A stretch of 63,428 nt of DNA from Clostridia bacterium (lineage in GTDB: Bacteria > Bacillota > Clostridia > Christensenellales > Aristaeellaceae): NCBI GenBank assembly GCA_017396845.1, contig JAFQKQ010000087.1, forward strand, positions 1 to 63,428, given 5' to 3'. A model generated the notes under the pieces. The model did no database searches, was not told the origin of the DNA, and saw only the letters and a list, made by a program, of their open reading frames with translations. This document shows positions 8,286-15,939 of the stretch, one piece after another. Within the stretch, counting starts at the first letter, position 1; every line of letters begins with the position of its first letter. A program made the translations under genes and the position numbers.

Positions 8286-9308
8286 TTACAGATAAACATC
8301 TGCGTTCTGCCCGATCCTGTATAAACCGTTATCCTCAATTGTCAGATGCACTTCGTATTCCGCTTCCCCTTCTTCGCCCGAAGAAACCGCGAGCACTGCG
8401 TCCACCGTAAGCGTTACTCTCGTTTGCTCGGGATCGGAAGCAAATACGGCATATCCCGTATCGCCCGCCGAAATTCCGTTGATTTCAGTTTCGGGTACGG
8501 CAATTGTCATCTTCAGCATATCCATTGTGCAGATTTCGGCGATTTTTTCGCCCTCTGCTACGCTGTCTCCCGCCGATTTATAAACTGCCAGAACGATTCC
8601 GCTTTCCTTTGAAATTATGCTGCCGTCCGTATTCTCGCCCTGCACATATTCCAAAAGCGCTTCGCCTTTTTCCACGCGGTCTCCCTCTTCCACATAGAGC
8701 TTCGTAATCGTTCCGTCGATTGCCACGGGCAGCAAATCCGAACGATACACCGTCGCGCGTCCGATGCGCGAGGAATAATGATAGTCGTTCTTCCTGAACA
8801 CATTGACCGCCTCGCCCAGATACAACGCCCCGTGCGAAGTGACAATGGTGAATTCGTCTCCGTCAACGCTCGTTACGCGCCCTATGCCCAAATGACTGGA
8901 ATCCTTCACGCAGCAAAGGTGCACCGTCTCTCCGGGATGGACAAAGCGGTTGTCATCCCGCTCAAAAGCGTAGTACGCGCTGGCCTTCAGCGTATATTTT
9001 TCTCTGGGCTCCAGATAAAACGCCTCTTTGCTCACGCTTTCACCCTCTGAAACGAACAATCCGGATATGCTTGCGTCCGTTTCGGCGTATACGCGTATTG
9101 CGCCTACGCACCCAAGCTCCTCGCCGGCCTCCACAGTCATGCCCGCTTCCATCAGCAGGCTTTCCAGTATTCCCGCAGCCGGTGAATCAATCTCCTTAAC
9201 GCCGACCGCCGTTACTTTCCCCTCATACATAACCTTCTTCGTTTCGCCGTGTGCAGGCAAAGCAAAAAGCAAACTCAGAAGCGTAAGTATCAGGCATATT
9301 CTTTTCAC
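8286..9308 (-). CDS. Secreted adaptor-like protein with lipoyl-type half domains (HlyD-like), copy 1
   Basis: A 340-residue protein that starts with GTG; the GTGA overlaps the stop of the upstream gene, suggesting translational coupling. It has a signal peptide cleaved after about residue 21 (LFALPAHGE). It then has repeated lipoyl-like half motifs (MTVEAGEELGCV, VEEGDRVEKGEALL, SVAEGEKIAEI) and a C-terminal beta-rich region. It matches its downstream neighbour in layout (RFVHPGETVHL against KFIHTGETVYL), so the pair arose by tandem duplication. It has no trans-membrane anchor. In a Gram-positive cell it would be outside the membrane, possibly touching the MacB-like permease (inference). Confidence 0.8.
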   Translation of the reverse strand: MKRICLILTLLSLLFALPAHGETKKVMYEGKVTAVGVKEIDSPAAGILESLLMEAGMTVEAGEELGCVGAIRVYAETDASISGLFVSEGESVSKEAFYLEPREKYTLKASAYYAFERDDNRFVHPGETVHLCCVKDSSHLGIGRVTSVDGDEFTIVTSHGALYLGEAVNVFRKNDYHYSSRIGRATVYRSDLLPVAIDGTITKLYVEEGDRVEKGEALLEYVQGENTDGSIISKESGIVLAVYKSAGDSVAEGEKIAEICTMDMLKMTIAVPETEINGISAGDTGYAVFASDPEQTRVTLTVDAVLAVSSGEEGEAEYEVHLTIEDNGLYRIGQNADVYL

Positions 9309-10729
9309 GAACCATCCTCCCTTCCAAAAAACTCAATTTCAAGACTTACATCAACCGTTTCCCCATCCGCATATGCGGTCTTAACGGGATCTCCCATTCC
9401 TTCAAACGAAACGGTGTATTCCATTCGCCTTTCTCCTACGCCCATGGATTTCAGATACGCGTAATCATCGCCCGATGCGCACGCGCTTGTGGATATCTCC
9501 GCTATGTAATCCGTACATAAGAGCCGTATAGCATCGATTCCGCTCTCTCGTAAAATTCTGATCGCAAAGCCGTTGATTTTCCATGTCCCTCTCCCGCCGC
9601 TTGAGAGGCCCAAATACACACGGTCTTCCTCCGAAAAAATCTCGGCAGAAAACGCGCTTTCCTCTCCGCCTTTATAAAACGCTATGCCGATCTTTTCTCC
9701 GCCGATTGTAAGCACGGTCGTTTCACCGCTTTTTATCTCCGGCTGAACGCCCCAGTGCGCCGTAAGATCGCGTTTGCCCTTGGCATGATCAATGGTTGCC
9801 GCCTCTCCGGGTTTTACAGTGCCTGCGCCCGTCATGCCTCCGCGCCCGCCGGAAGGTCTGAATCCGGACGGCTTCTTCCCGGAATCATCCGGTTCCGACG
9901 GTGTTGCGTCGCCCCCCGGTTCCGACGGTGTCGCGTCATCGCCCGGTTCGGATGGGGTTGCGTCGCCGCCCGGCTCGGATGGGGTTGCATCGTCACCCGG
10001 TTCCGACGGCGTTGCGTCGCCGCCCGGTTCGGATGGGGTTGCATCGTCACTCGGTTCCGACGGCGTTGCGTCGCCGCCCGGCTCGGATGGGGTTGATGCG
10101 GATACGGCGGAATATACTACCGTAAATTCCGCGCCGCCTACCGGCATGCATCCCGAGACGATTTTTATATCCGCTTCATATCCTTCCGCTTCCGGCGATG
10201 CAAACTCAAACTGAGCGCCGTATTCCATCATCAAATGAATCGGTTCAATTAACTCAAACACGCCGTCATCAGGCCCGTGATAAACAATCGTCAAAGGAAA
10301 ACTGATTCGTTTGTATCTGATTTCTGCTTCATATACATATCCGTCGCCGTTTACGAATTCCTCAATTTCATCAGCTTCAAAGCCTTCATATTCCCGCGCA
10401 AGCATCTTTATATCAGCCGTATACTCATCCGCATTTATGCTGTGCGGGTTTTCAAGCTCCTCCGTGCTTTCGGCCCGGGCATACTCCTCTTCTTTTCCAA
10501 CCAGGGCGAGCATATGCCAAAGGGTTATCGTCTCCGGGCGCTTATCCGCATCATCTGTTTCGCCGCTTTCGCCGCCCGTTTCTTCGCCTTCGCCCTGCGT
10601 ACCGCCCGTCTCCTCCTCCGCTTCTCCGGGGGAAGACACGGGAATCTGTTCCTCTGCAAACACACCGTTTATGCCCGAAAGCAGCAGAAATGCGCAAAGG
10701 CAGATGATAACAGCTCTTGTTCCTTTCAT
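9305..10729 (-). CDS. Exported repeat protein (TPSEP repeats) within the MacAB-type operon
   Basis: A 474-residue exported protein with a signal peptide (AVIICLCAFLLLSGINGVFA), an acidic Glu/Gly-rich stretch, and a domain of about 130 residues without known motifs. About eight tandem nine-residue repeats of TPSEPGGDA / TPSEPGDDA follow, then a C-terminal beta-rich domain of about 160 residues. The Pro/Ser/Thr repeat is typical of a wall-spanning or flexible linker. No LPxTG sorting motif is visible. The second of two adjacent ATGs was chosen because it stands six bases from AGGGGAGG. It follows the permease gene by 14 bases. Its role in transport is unknown. Confidence 0.78.
   Translation of the reverse strand: MKGTRAVIICLCAFLLLSGINGVFAEEQIPVSSPGEAEEETGGTQGEGEETGGESGETDDADKRPETITLWHMLALVGKEEEYARAESTEELENPHSINADEYTADIKMLAREYEGFEADEIEEFVNGDGYVYEAEIRYKRISFPLTIVYHGPDDGVFELIEPIHLMMEYGAQFEFASPEAEGYEADIKIVSGCMPVGGAEFTVVYSAVSASTPSEPGGDATPSEPSDDATPSEPGGDATPSEPGDDATPSEPGGDATPSEPGDDATPSEPGGDATPSEPDDSGKKPSGFRPSGGRGGMTGAGTVKPGEAATIDHAKGKRDLTAHWGVQPEIKSGETTVLTIGGEKIGIAFYKGGEESAFSAEIFSEEDRVYLGLSSGGRGTWKINGFAIRILRESGIDAIRLLCTDYIAEISTSACASGDDYAYLKSMGVGERRMEYTVSFEGMGDPVKTAYADGETVDVSLEIEFFGREDGS
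9891..10094. repeat. 27-base in-frame tandem repeat coding for TPSEP units
   Basis: About 7.5 copies of a 27-base unit lie inside the exported protein gene. Two versions alternate (encoding ..PGGDA and ..PGDDA), so the higher-order period is 54 bases, which points to expansion by duplication of unit pairs. All copies keep the frame. Confidence 0.9.
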
Positions 10730-10743
10730 CATTCTCCTCCCCT

Positions 10744-11922
10744 TCAGGCGCTTCTGAGCGCGTCGATGGGATTTAATTTGCTGGCTTTTCGTGCGGGCGC
10801 CCATCCGAACACGATGCCGACCGCCGCCGAAAAGCCCACGCCCAGCCCGATTGCACCGTAGGATACATAGAACTTTGTTCCCATAAAATTGCACATGAGC
10901 ATGCTCAGAATCATTCCAAGGATTACGCCAATCACGCCGCCGATTACGGACAGCATGAAGGATTCCATCAGAAACTGCATTTGAATCTCGCCCGGAAGCG
11001 CCCCCAGCGCTTTTTTAAGGCCGATTTCACTCGTGCGCTCGGTGACGGACGTAAGCATCATGTTCATAATTCCGATTCCGCCGACCACCAGCGCAATCGA
11101 CGCGATGCCGCCCAATAACGCGCTCATCATGCCCAGAAGCTCGCTCATGGTGTTCTCAAGCGCTTCCATCGTAAGAATCGAATATGTATTCTCTTCAAAG
11201 GAGAACATTTCGTCCAGCGCAAACTCAAGCGATTCCTTTACGATATCGGAAGACTCTGCGCTGTCCAGATACACGGTGAGCTGCTTGATAAACGCCTCGC
11301 TGTTCATTTTAAGCGCCGTGGTATACGGAATCATTACATCGGAATCAGCGTCTTCCGATAAAAGTCCCACAACGGCAAATTCAATACCGTTTAAATAGAT
11401 GGTCTTCTCCAGCGGATTTACGCCGTAGAAAAAGGTTTCCATGATCTCCGGGCCGATCAGGCATACACAGCTTTTCCGCTCCTCATCCAAATGATTGATC
11501 GCCCGTCCTCTCGAAACCAGGTCTTCTTCGCGCGCAAAATAATATGCGTTTTTTCCCGATACGGAGATGCCCGTATCCCTTTTGCCTGCGCGCACAGCGC
11601 TCACATTTAGGCTTGCACTCGGCGTAATGCCGTCCACATGCTCAAGCGATTGAATCTCATCCAGGTTTTCTGCGTTTAAGCCCGGCTTCAAATCGCTTCC
11701 GGATATCGATACGGTCAATTGACCCGCGCCCATCGATGAAAACGAATCGGAAATGGATCTCGAAACGCCTGATATCGTAGTAATCAGCGCGATGACGGCG
11801 GTAACGCCGATCATAATGCCCAAAATGGTCAAAAAGGAGCGCATCCGATTATTCCGAATGTTGCTAAAAGACATCCTGAGGCATTCCCATACGACATACA
11901 CGCGCTTTTGTATATACCTCAT
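10744..11922 (-). CDS. MacB-type ABC transporter permease (FtsX family)
   Basis: A 392-residue permease of the MacB/FtsX type. An N-terminal membrane helix (about 27-47, FLTILGIMIGVTAVIALI) is followed by a large extracytoplasmic MacB-like domain (about 50-260). Three C-terminal membrane helices follow, with the family sequence GGIGIMNMMLTSVTERT between the first two and EIGLKKALGA after it. Such permeases do not form a channel but couple ATP use to mechanical work outside the membrane. The ATG overlaps the ATPase stop (ATGA). Substrates could be peptides or envelope components; nothing here decides which. Confidence 0.9.
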   Translation of the reverse strand: MRYIQKRVYVVWECLRMSFSNIRNNRMRSFLTILGIMIGVTAVIALITTISGVSRSISDSFSSMGAGQLTVSISGSDLKPGLNAENLDEIQSLEHVDGITPSASLNVSAVRAGKRDTGISVSGKNAYYFAREEDLVSRGRAINHLDEERKSCVCLIGPEIMETFFYGVNPLEKTIYLNGIEFAVVGLLSEDADSDVMIPYTTALKMNSEAFIKQLTVYLDSAESSDIVKESLEFALDEMFSFEENTYSILTMEALENTMSELLGMMSALLGGIASIALVVGGIGIMNMMLTSVTERTSEIGLKKALGALPGEIQMQFLMESFMLSVIGGVIGVILGMILSMLMCNFMGTKFYVSYGAIGLGVGFSAAVGIVFGWAPARKASKLNPIDALRSA

Positions 11923-12611
11923 GCGCCGCCTCCTTCATCCGCCGTCAGGCAGCCGTCGATAATATGAACCACGCGCTTTGCATATTTTGCAATATTCATA
12001 TCGTGCGTGATCATGATAATGGTTTTCCCTTCCCGGCTCAATTCGTCAAACAGCGCCATGATTTGTCTGCCCGTCTTCTGATCGAGCGCGCCTGTGGGTT
12101 CATCCGCAAGCAGAAGCTTCGGCTGCGTAACCAGCGCCCTTGCGATGGCGACGCGCTGCTGCTGACCGCCGGAGAGCTGATTGGGATAATGATGCATTCG
12201 GTCGGAAAGCCCCACCTTTTCAAGCATCTCCTTCGCCCGTCCGGTTCTTTCCCTCGGACGAACGCCCGCATATATTAAAGGAAGCTCTACATTTTTGAGC
12301 GCATCCAGCCTTTGAAGCAGCTGCGAATTTTGAAATATGAAACCGATCTCCCTGTTTCTGATTCCCGCAAGGCGCTTTTCATCCATATCGCTCACCGGAA
12401 GACCGCCCAGCACATATTCGCCATCCGTAGGTACATCCAGACAGCCGATAATATTCATAAGCGTAGATTTGCCGCTGCCCGAAGGTCCGAGTATGCTTAA
12501 GTATTCGCCCTCTTCGATTTCAAGATCCACATCCTTAAGCACCATCAGCATATCTTCGGCAACCTGATAGGTTTTACAGATCCCCTTCATACGGAAAAAG
12601 TCATTCGGCAT
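11919..12611 (-). CDS. MacB/LolD-type ABC transporter ATP-binding protein
   Basis: A 230-residue ATPase with Walker A GPSGSGKS, Q-loop FIFQNSQLL, ABC signature LSGGQQQR, Walker B LLLADEPTGALD and the switch histidine in MITHD. The DEPTGALD form is typical of the MacB/LolD subfamily that pairs with FtsX-like permeases. A GTG at 12620 overlapping the upstream stop is possible, but the ATG used here has GAGGTG six bases upstream and matches usual family N-termini. It is translationally coupled to the permease by a four-base overlap. Confidence 0.92.
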   Translation of the reverse strand: MPNDFFRMKGICKTYQVAEDMLMVLKDVDLEIEEGEYLSILGPSGSGKSTLMNIIGCLDVPTDGEYVLGGLPVSDMDEKRLAGIRNREIGFIFQNSQLLQRLDALKNVELPLIYAGVRPRERTGRAKEMLEKVGLSDRMHHYPNQLSGGQQQRVAIARALVTQPKLLLADEPTGALDQKTGRQIMALFDELSREGKTIIMITHDMNIAKYAKRVVHIIDGCLTADEGGGA

Positions 12612-12616
12612 ATCCG

Positions 12617-13627
12617 TCACCTCGAACCGCCCGGAAATCTGTTCTGACCGCTGCTCCAGTTTCCGTTCCGGTTTTCGCTCATAGTGCTTCTTCCGCCCAT
12701 GCCGTTGATCCTTACATTATTTCCGCCCGAAATCCGATTAAACAGCCCGGCAAGTCCGGAAGCGGCCGTAACCTCTTCCTCCACCTCCACATACACCATT
12801 TCTCCGCTTGCAATTCCGCTTTTGATTTCAATGTAGTTTCCGTTGTCAACACCCACGGTTACGCTCCTTGCCTCCAGCTTTCCCTCATCATTCATCACAT
12901 ACACATAGGCGTTGTTGAAAGGATCAAAGGAAAGCGCATCCATTTTTACAACCACTACGTCCACGGCCTGCTCTTTGGGAATGGAGATGGTCGCCTGCAT
13001 TCCGGGAAGCACATCCTCGGTAACTTCCACCGTCGCCGTAACCGTATAATATGCTACATTTCCGTTAGATGCGGAAAGGCGGTTGATGTGCGATATCACC
13101 GACGGAAACGATTTTTCAAGCGCCGTGACCGTAACAATGCATTCCTGTCCCACATATACCTTGGAAATATCGTATTCGTCCACGCGCATCGTAACCTTCA
13201 TGTTGGAAAAATCCACCACCTGGCAAAGCTGCGTGCTTCCGCTTACCGAATCTCCCTTTTCAACCATAACATCGTTCACGGTTCCATCAAAATTTGCCTT
13301 TACTGTTTCTCCGGTTGACAGGCGGACAAGACGGTCGCCCTCTTCTACTTCGCTGCCGTCGGACACATAAATGTCCCGCACCGTGCCGTTTCCGGACGGA
13401 TACAGATATTCGCTGCTGATCACATTCACATTTCCCGAAAAGCTGAGGCTGTTTGAAATGGTGCCCGTTGTCGCCTGATAGGCGTCGTACGTCGTCGTGA
13501 TTTTTGCCTTTAACATCGGAATATACACAAAATATGCCGCCACGCCCGCAATGCCCAGAATGATGAGCGCGATCATCCATCTGATTATCCGCCTGAGCAG
13601 ACTTTTTTTCTTTTTCACTCTCGCCAT
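12617..13627 (-). CDS. MacA-like membrane fusion / adaptor protein (HlyD family)
   Basis: A 336-residue membrane-anchored adaptor. A basic N-terminus (MARVKKKKSLLRRII) and one membrane helix (about 13-32) precede lipoyl halves (YPSGNGTVRDIYVSDGSEVEEGD and DVMVEKGDSVSG), a beta-barrel domain, and a Gly/Asn/Arg-rich disordered tail. Such proteins bridge MacB-type permeases to outer partners; in Gram-positives the tail faces the wall. The ATG was chosen because AGGAGG stands before it. The long upstream extension has no ribosome binding site. It is the first gene of the six-gene leftward operon. Confidence 0.88.
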   Translation of the reverse strand: MARVKKKKSLLRRIIRWMIALIILGIAGVAAYFVYIPMLKAKITTTYDAYQATTGTISNSLSFSGNVNVISSEYLYPSGNGTVRDIYVSDGSEVEEGDRLVRLSTGETVKANFDGTVNDVMVEKGDSVSGSTQLCQVVDFSNMKVTMRVDEYDISKVYVGQECIVTVTALEKSFPSVISHINRLSASNGNVAYYTVTATVEVTEDVLPGMQATISIPKEQAVDVVVVKMDALSFDPFNNAYVYVMNDEGKLEARSVTVGVDNGNYIEIKSGIASGEMVYVEVEEEVTAASGLAGLFNRISGGNNVRINGMGGRSTMSENRNGNWSSGQNRFPGGSR

Positions 13628-13744
13628 TTGAATGCCTCCTGTTTTTAGTAATACAATTATATACGTATAATGTGGTGAAAACCCGCATCTAACTATGGTA
13701 ATTATGTAGCGAATTCTTAAAGTTTTCGAACATAAGCGCAAAGT

Positions 13745-13773
13745 TTGACATTTCTTCCGTAATAGTGTATAGT
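13745..13773 (+). promoter_or_regulatory. Promoter of the lysozyme/lectin mosaic gene
   Basis: TTGACA, a 17-base spacer and TATAGT, 45 bases before the ATG. It stands in the region shared with the divergent MacA-like gene. Confidence 0.8.
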
Positions 13774-13817
13774 ATTAGCGAGTATACGGTATATACGCAT
13801 ACAAAGGAGAATTATAC

Positions 13818-15800
13818 ATGAAGCGCTTATATCGATGGGGTTCCTGCCTGTTTGTCGCGCTGATTCTGCCGTTTATACTGTCTTCGGCGAAAGCAGGCAC
13901 GCAGGAAAATATTGAAATAATTTATACATATCTTACCGAAAACTACGGATTGAACAAGGCTGCGGTCTGCGGCATTCTTTCCAATATCCGCTCGGAAAGC
14001 AATTTCAATCCGGAAGCCATCGGCGACAGCGGAAACGCTTACGGCATATGCCAGTGGAATTCCAGAAGGCAGTCCTTGATCAATTACTGTGAAAGAAACG
14101 GCTTTGAAAGCTGGAAAAGTCTGGAAGGACAATTGGGCTATCTGGTATATGAGCTTGAAAACAATAAAAAGAGCGTGGGAACCTACTTAAAAAACGTTCC
14201 CAATACCGCGCAGGGCGCATACGACGCAGCGTATTACTTCTGCGTATACTTTGAAATCCCCGCCAACCGCTACGTAAAGGGCGTGACGCGCGGAACGAAC
14301 GCGGTGAATATCTATTGGGTAAATTACGGCGGAACAGTTGCGAGCTATACCGTTTCCTATCACGCAAACGGCGGAAAAAACGCACCTGCGGCGCAGACCA
14401 AAAAAGAAGGAATTCCGCTGCTCCTCTCTACCGCATCTCCTGTCAGAACCGGCTATTCCCATGCAGGCTGGGCCAGAAGCGCCAATGCTTCCGGCGTAGA
14501 ATTCGAACCCGGCGACACCTATTCCGACAATAAAAGCGTCACCCTCTACGCCGTATGGGAAAAATCACTGGAAGCGGAAACAGAGCCGGACGCGGTGATT
14601 ACGGCAAACGGAAAAACCTATGAATACTACTCCGGCGCGTTCACATGGGATTATGCAAATTCGTTTGCCTCGATCAAAGGCGGATATCTTGCATCCGTCC
14701 GGACGCAGGAGGAGTTAAACGCCGTTTCGTCCCTGATAGAGAAATCCGGCGGCGCATGCTGGCTCGGCGGCAGATACACAAACGGCAACTGGATCTGGTC
14801 GACGGGCGAAAGCTTCTCGGATGATTTTGCGGAAAACAATTGGGCTTCGGGTTATCCCATTGCGTCCTATGGCGCAAATACAAACGGCCGCCTTGCGCAG
14901 GACGAAAACGGAAGCTGGCTGGATTTGAAAAATGAAACGCTCACGAACGCCGGCTTTATCGTGGAGTACGGCGAAACCGCATCGGAATCCTTCCCCGAAT
15001 ACCGGATTACGGTTTCCACCTCCCTGAACCTTCGCGAAGGCCCCGGAACCAGCTACACATCCTTAGGCTATCTCTATCCCGACATGACGATCCGCGTGTA
15101 TGAAACCTGTCCCGGCTCCTCCTACAACTGGGGTTGGTGCATATCCAGCGCCGGAAGCAGCGGCTGGTGCGCAATGAAAATACCGGACTATATGATGGAA
15201 GTAAACGATGAGATCGACGAAAACGGCATTATCTATACAATTGAAGAAAATGAAGCGCATGTGACCGGATATACGATGAGCGCCGATACGCTCGAAATAC
15301 CGGCGCAGTATAAAACCTATCCCGTGACCGCCGTTAAGGAAAATGCATTTACAAAGACGCCGCCGGGCACGATCATCCTCCCCGACACGGTTACGGAAAT
15401 TCAACCCGGCGCCTTCCCCCAGGACGTACGTCTTATGGGCGCGCCCGGTTCCCGCGCACACTTCTACTCGGTGGAAAACGGGCATCCCTTTACGATCATA
15501 ATGCCCGCCGGCACATTAACGCTTCCGGCGGCCGTAAAGGAAATCCATGAAGGCGCGTTTACAGGCGCAGGAACCATAGAATGCATAGATCTTACGGAAA
15601 CAAAGGTAACTTCGATCCCGTCTGGCGCGTTTACGAATCTTTCATCCCTGAAAGCCGTGCTTCTGCCGGACAGCATCACCTTCATCGCAGAGGACGCATT
15701 CGATGCGGGCGCATCGATCCTCTTTGTAGTTACGCCCGGCTCGCCGACGGACGAATGCTGTCAGACGCTCGGTTTTGACGTGCTGGCGTTTACCCAGTGA
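13818..15800 (+). CDS. Exported mosaic protein: phage-type lysozyme, InlB repeat, C-type lectin, SH3 and LRR domains
   Basis: A 660-residue exported protein with signal peptide (cleavage near SSAKAG). Residues about 30-160 match the phage tail-tip lysozyme layout (NYGLNKAAVCGILSNIRSES, then YGICQWNSRR). About 178-250 is a Listeria/InlB-type beta repeat (YHANGGKNAPAA, ending TLYAVWEK). About 260-390 is a C-type lectin-like domain (CWLGGR, NWASGYP). About 395-455 is a bacterial SH3 domain (LNLREGPGTSYTSLGYL). The remainder holds BspA-type leucine-rich repeats (FTKTPPGTIILPDTVTEI). It likely cuts or remodels peptidoglycan while binding wall or glycan ligands. No anchor is seen, so it may be secreted. 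Confidence 0.85.
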   Translation: MKRLYRWGSCLFVALILPFILSSAKAGTQENIEIIYTYLTENYGLNKAAVCGILSNIRSESNFNPEAIGDSGNAYGICQWNSRRQSLINYCERNGFESWKSLEGQLGYLVYELENNKKSVGTYLKNVPNTAQGAYDAAYYFCVYFEIPANRYVKGVTRGTNAVNIYWVNYGGTVASYTVSYHANGGKNAPAAQTKKEGIPLLLSTASPVRTGYSHAGWARSANASGVEFEPGDTYSDNKSVTLYAVWEKSLEAETEPDAVITANGKTYEYYSGAFTWDYANSFASIKGGYLASVRTQEELNAVSSLIEKSGGACWLGGRYTNGNWIWSTGESFSDDFAENNWASGYPIASYGANTNGRLAQDENGSWLDLKNETLTNAGFIVEYGETASESFPEYRITVSTSLNLREGPGTSYTSLGYLYPDMTIRVYETCPGSSYNWGWCISSAGSSGWCAMKIPDYMMEVNDEIDENGIIYTIEENEAHVTGYTMSADTLEIPAQYKTYPVTAVKENAFTKTPPGTIILPDTVTEIQPGAFPQDVRLMGAPGSRAHFYSVENGHPFTIIMPAGTLTLPAAVKEIHEGAFTGAGTIECIDLTETKVTSIPSGAFTNLSSLKAVLLPDSITFIAEDAFDAGASILFVVTPGSPTDECCQTLGFDVLAFTQ

Positions 15801-15939
15801 GCACTTCAGCGGTATTATCCGCGAAATTAACAAAACGGAACTGGAAAGAGAACACTGTTATGCTATAATGATACTTGGTTTTTAGCGTCAATTATTATTC
15901 GGGTGCGAAAGCGCCGAAGATATACGGAGGCATACTGTT

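Noticed and set aside
9891-10094. Regular 27-base repeats that look like a small CRISPR array
   Set aside because: The units follow each other without spacers, keep an open reading frame and encode TPSEP repeats; no cas genes are present.
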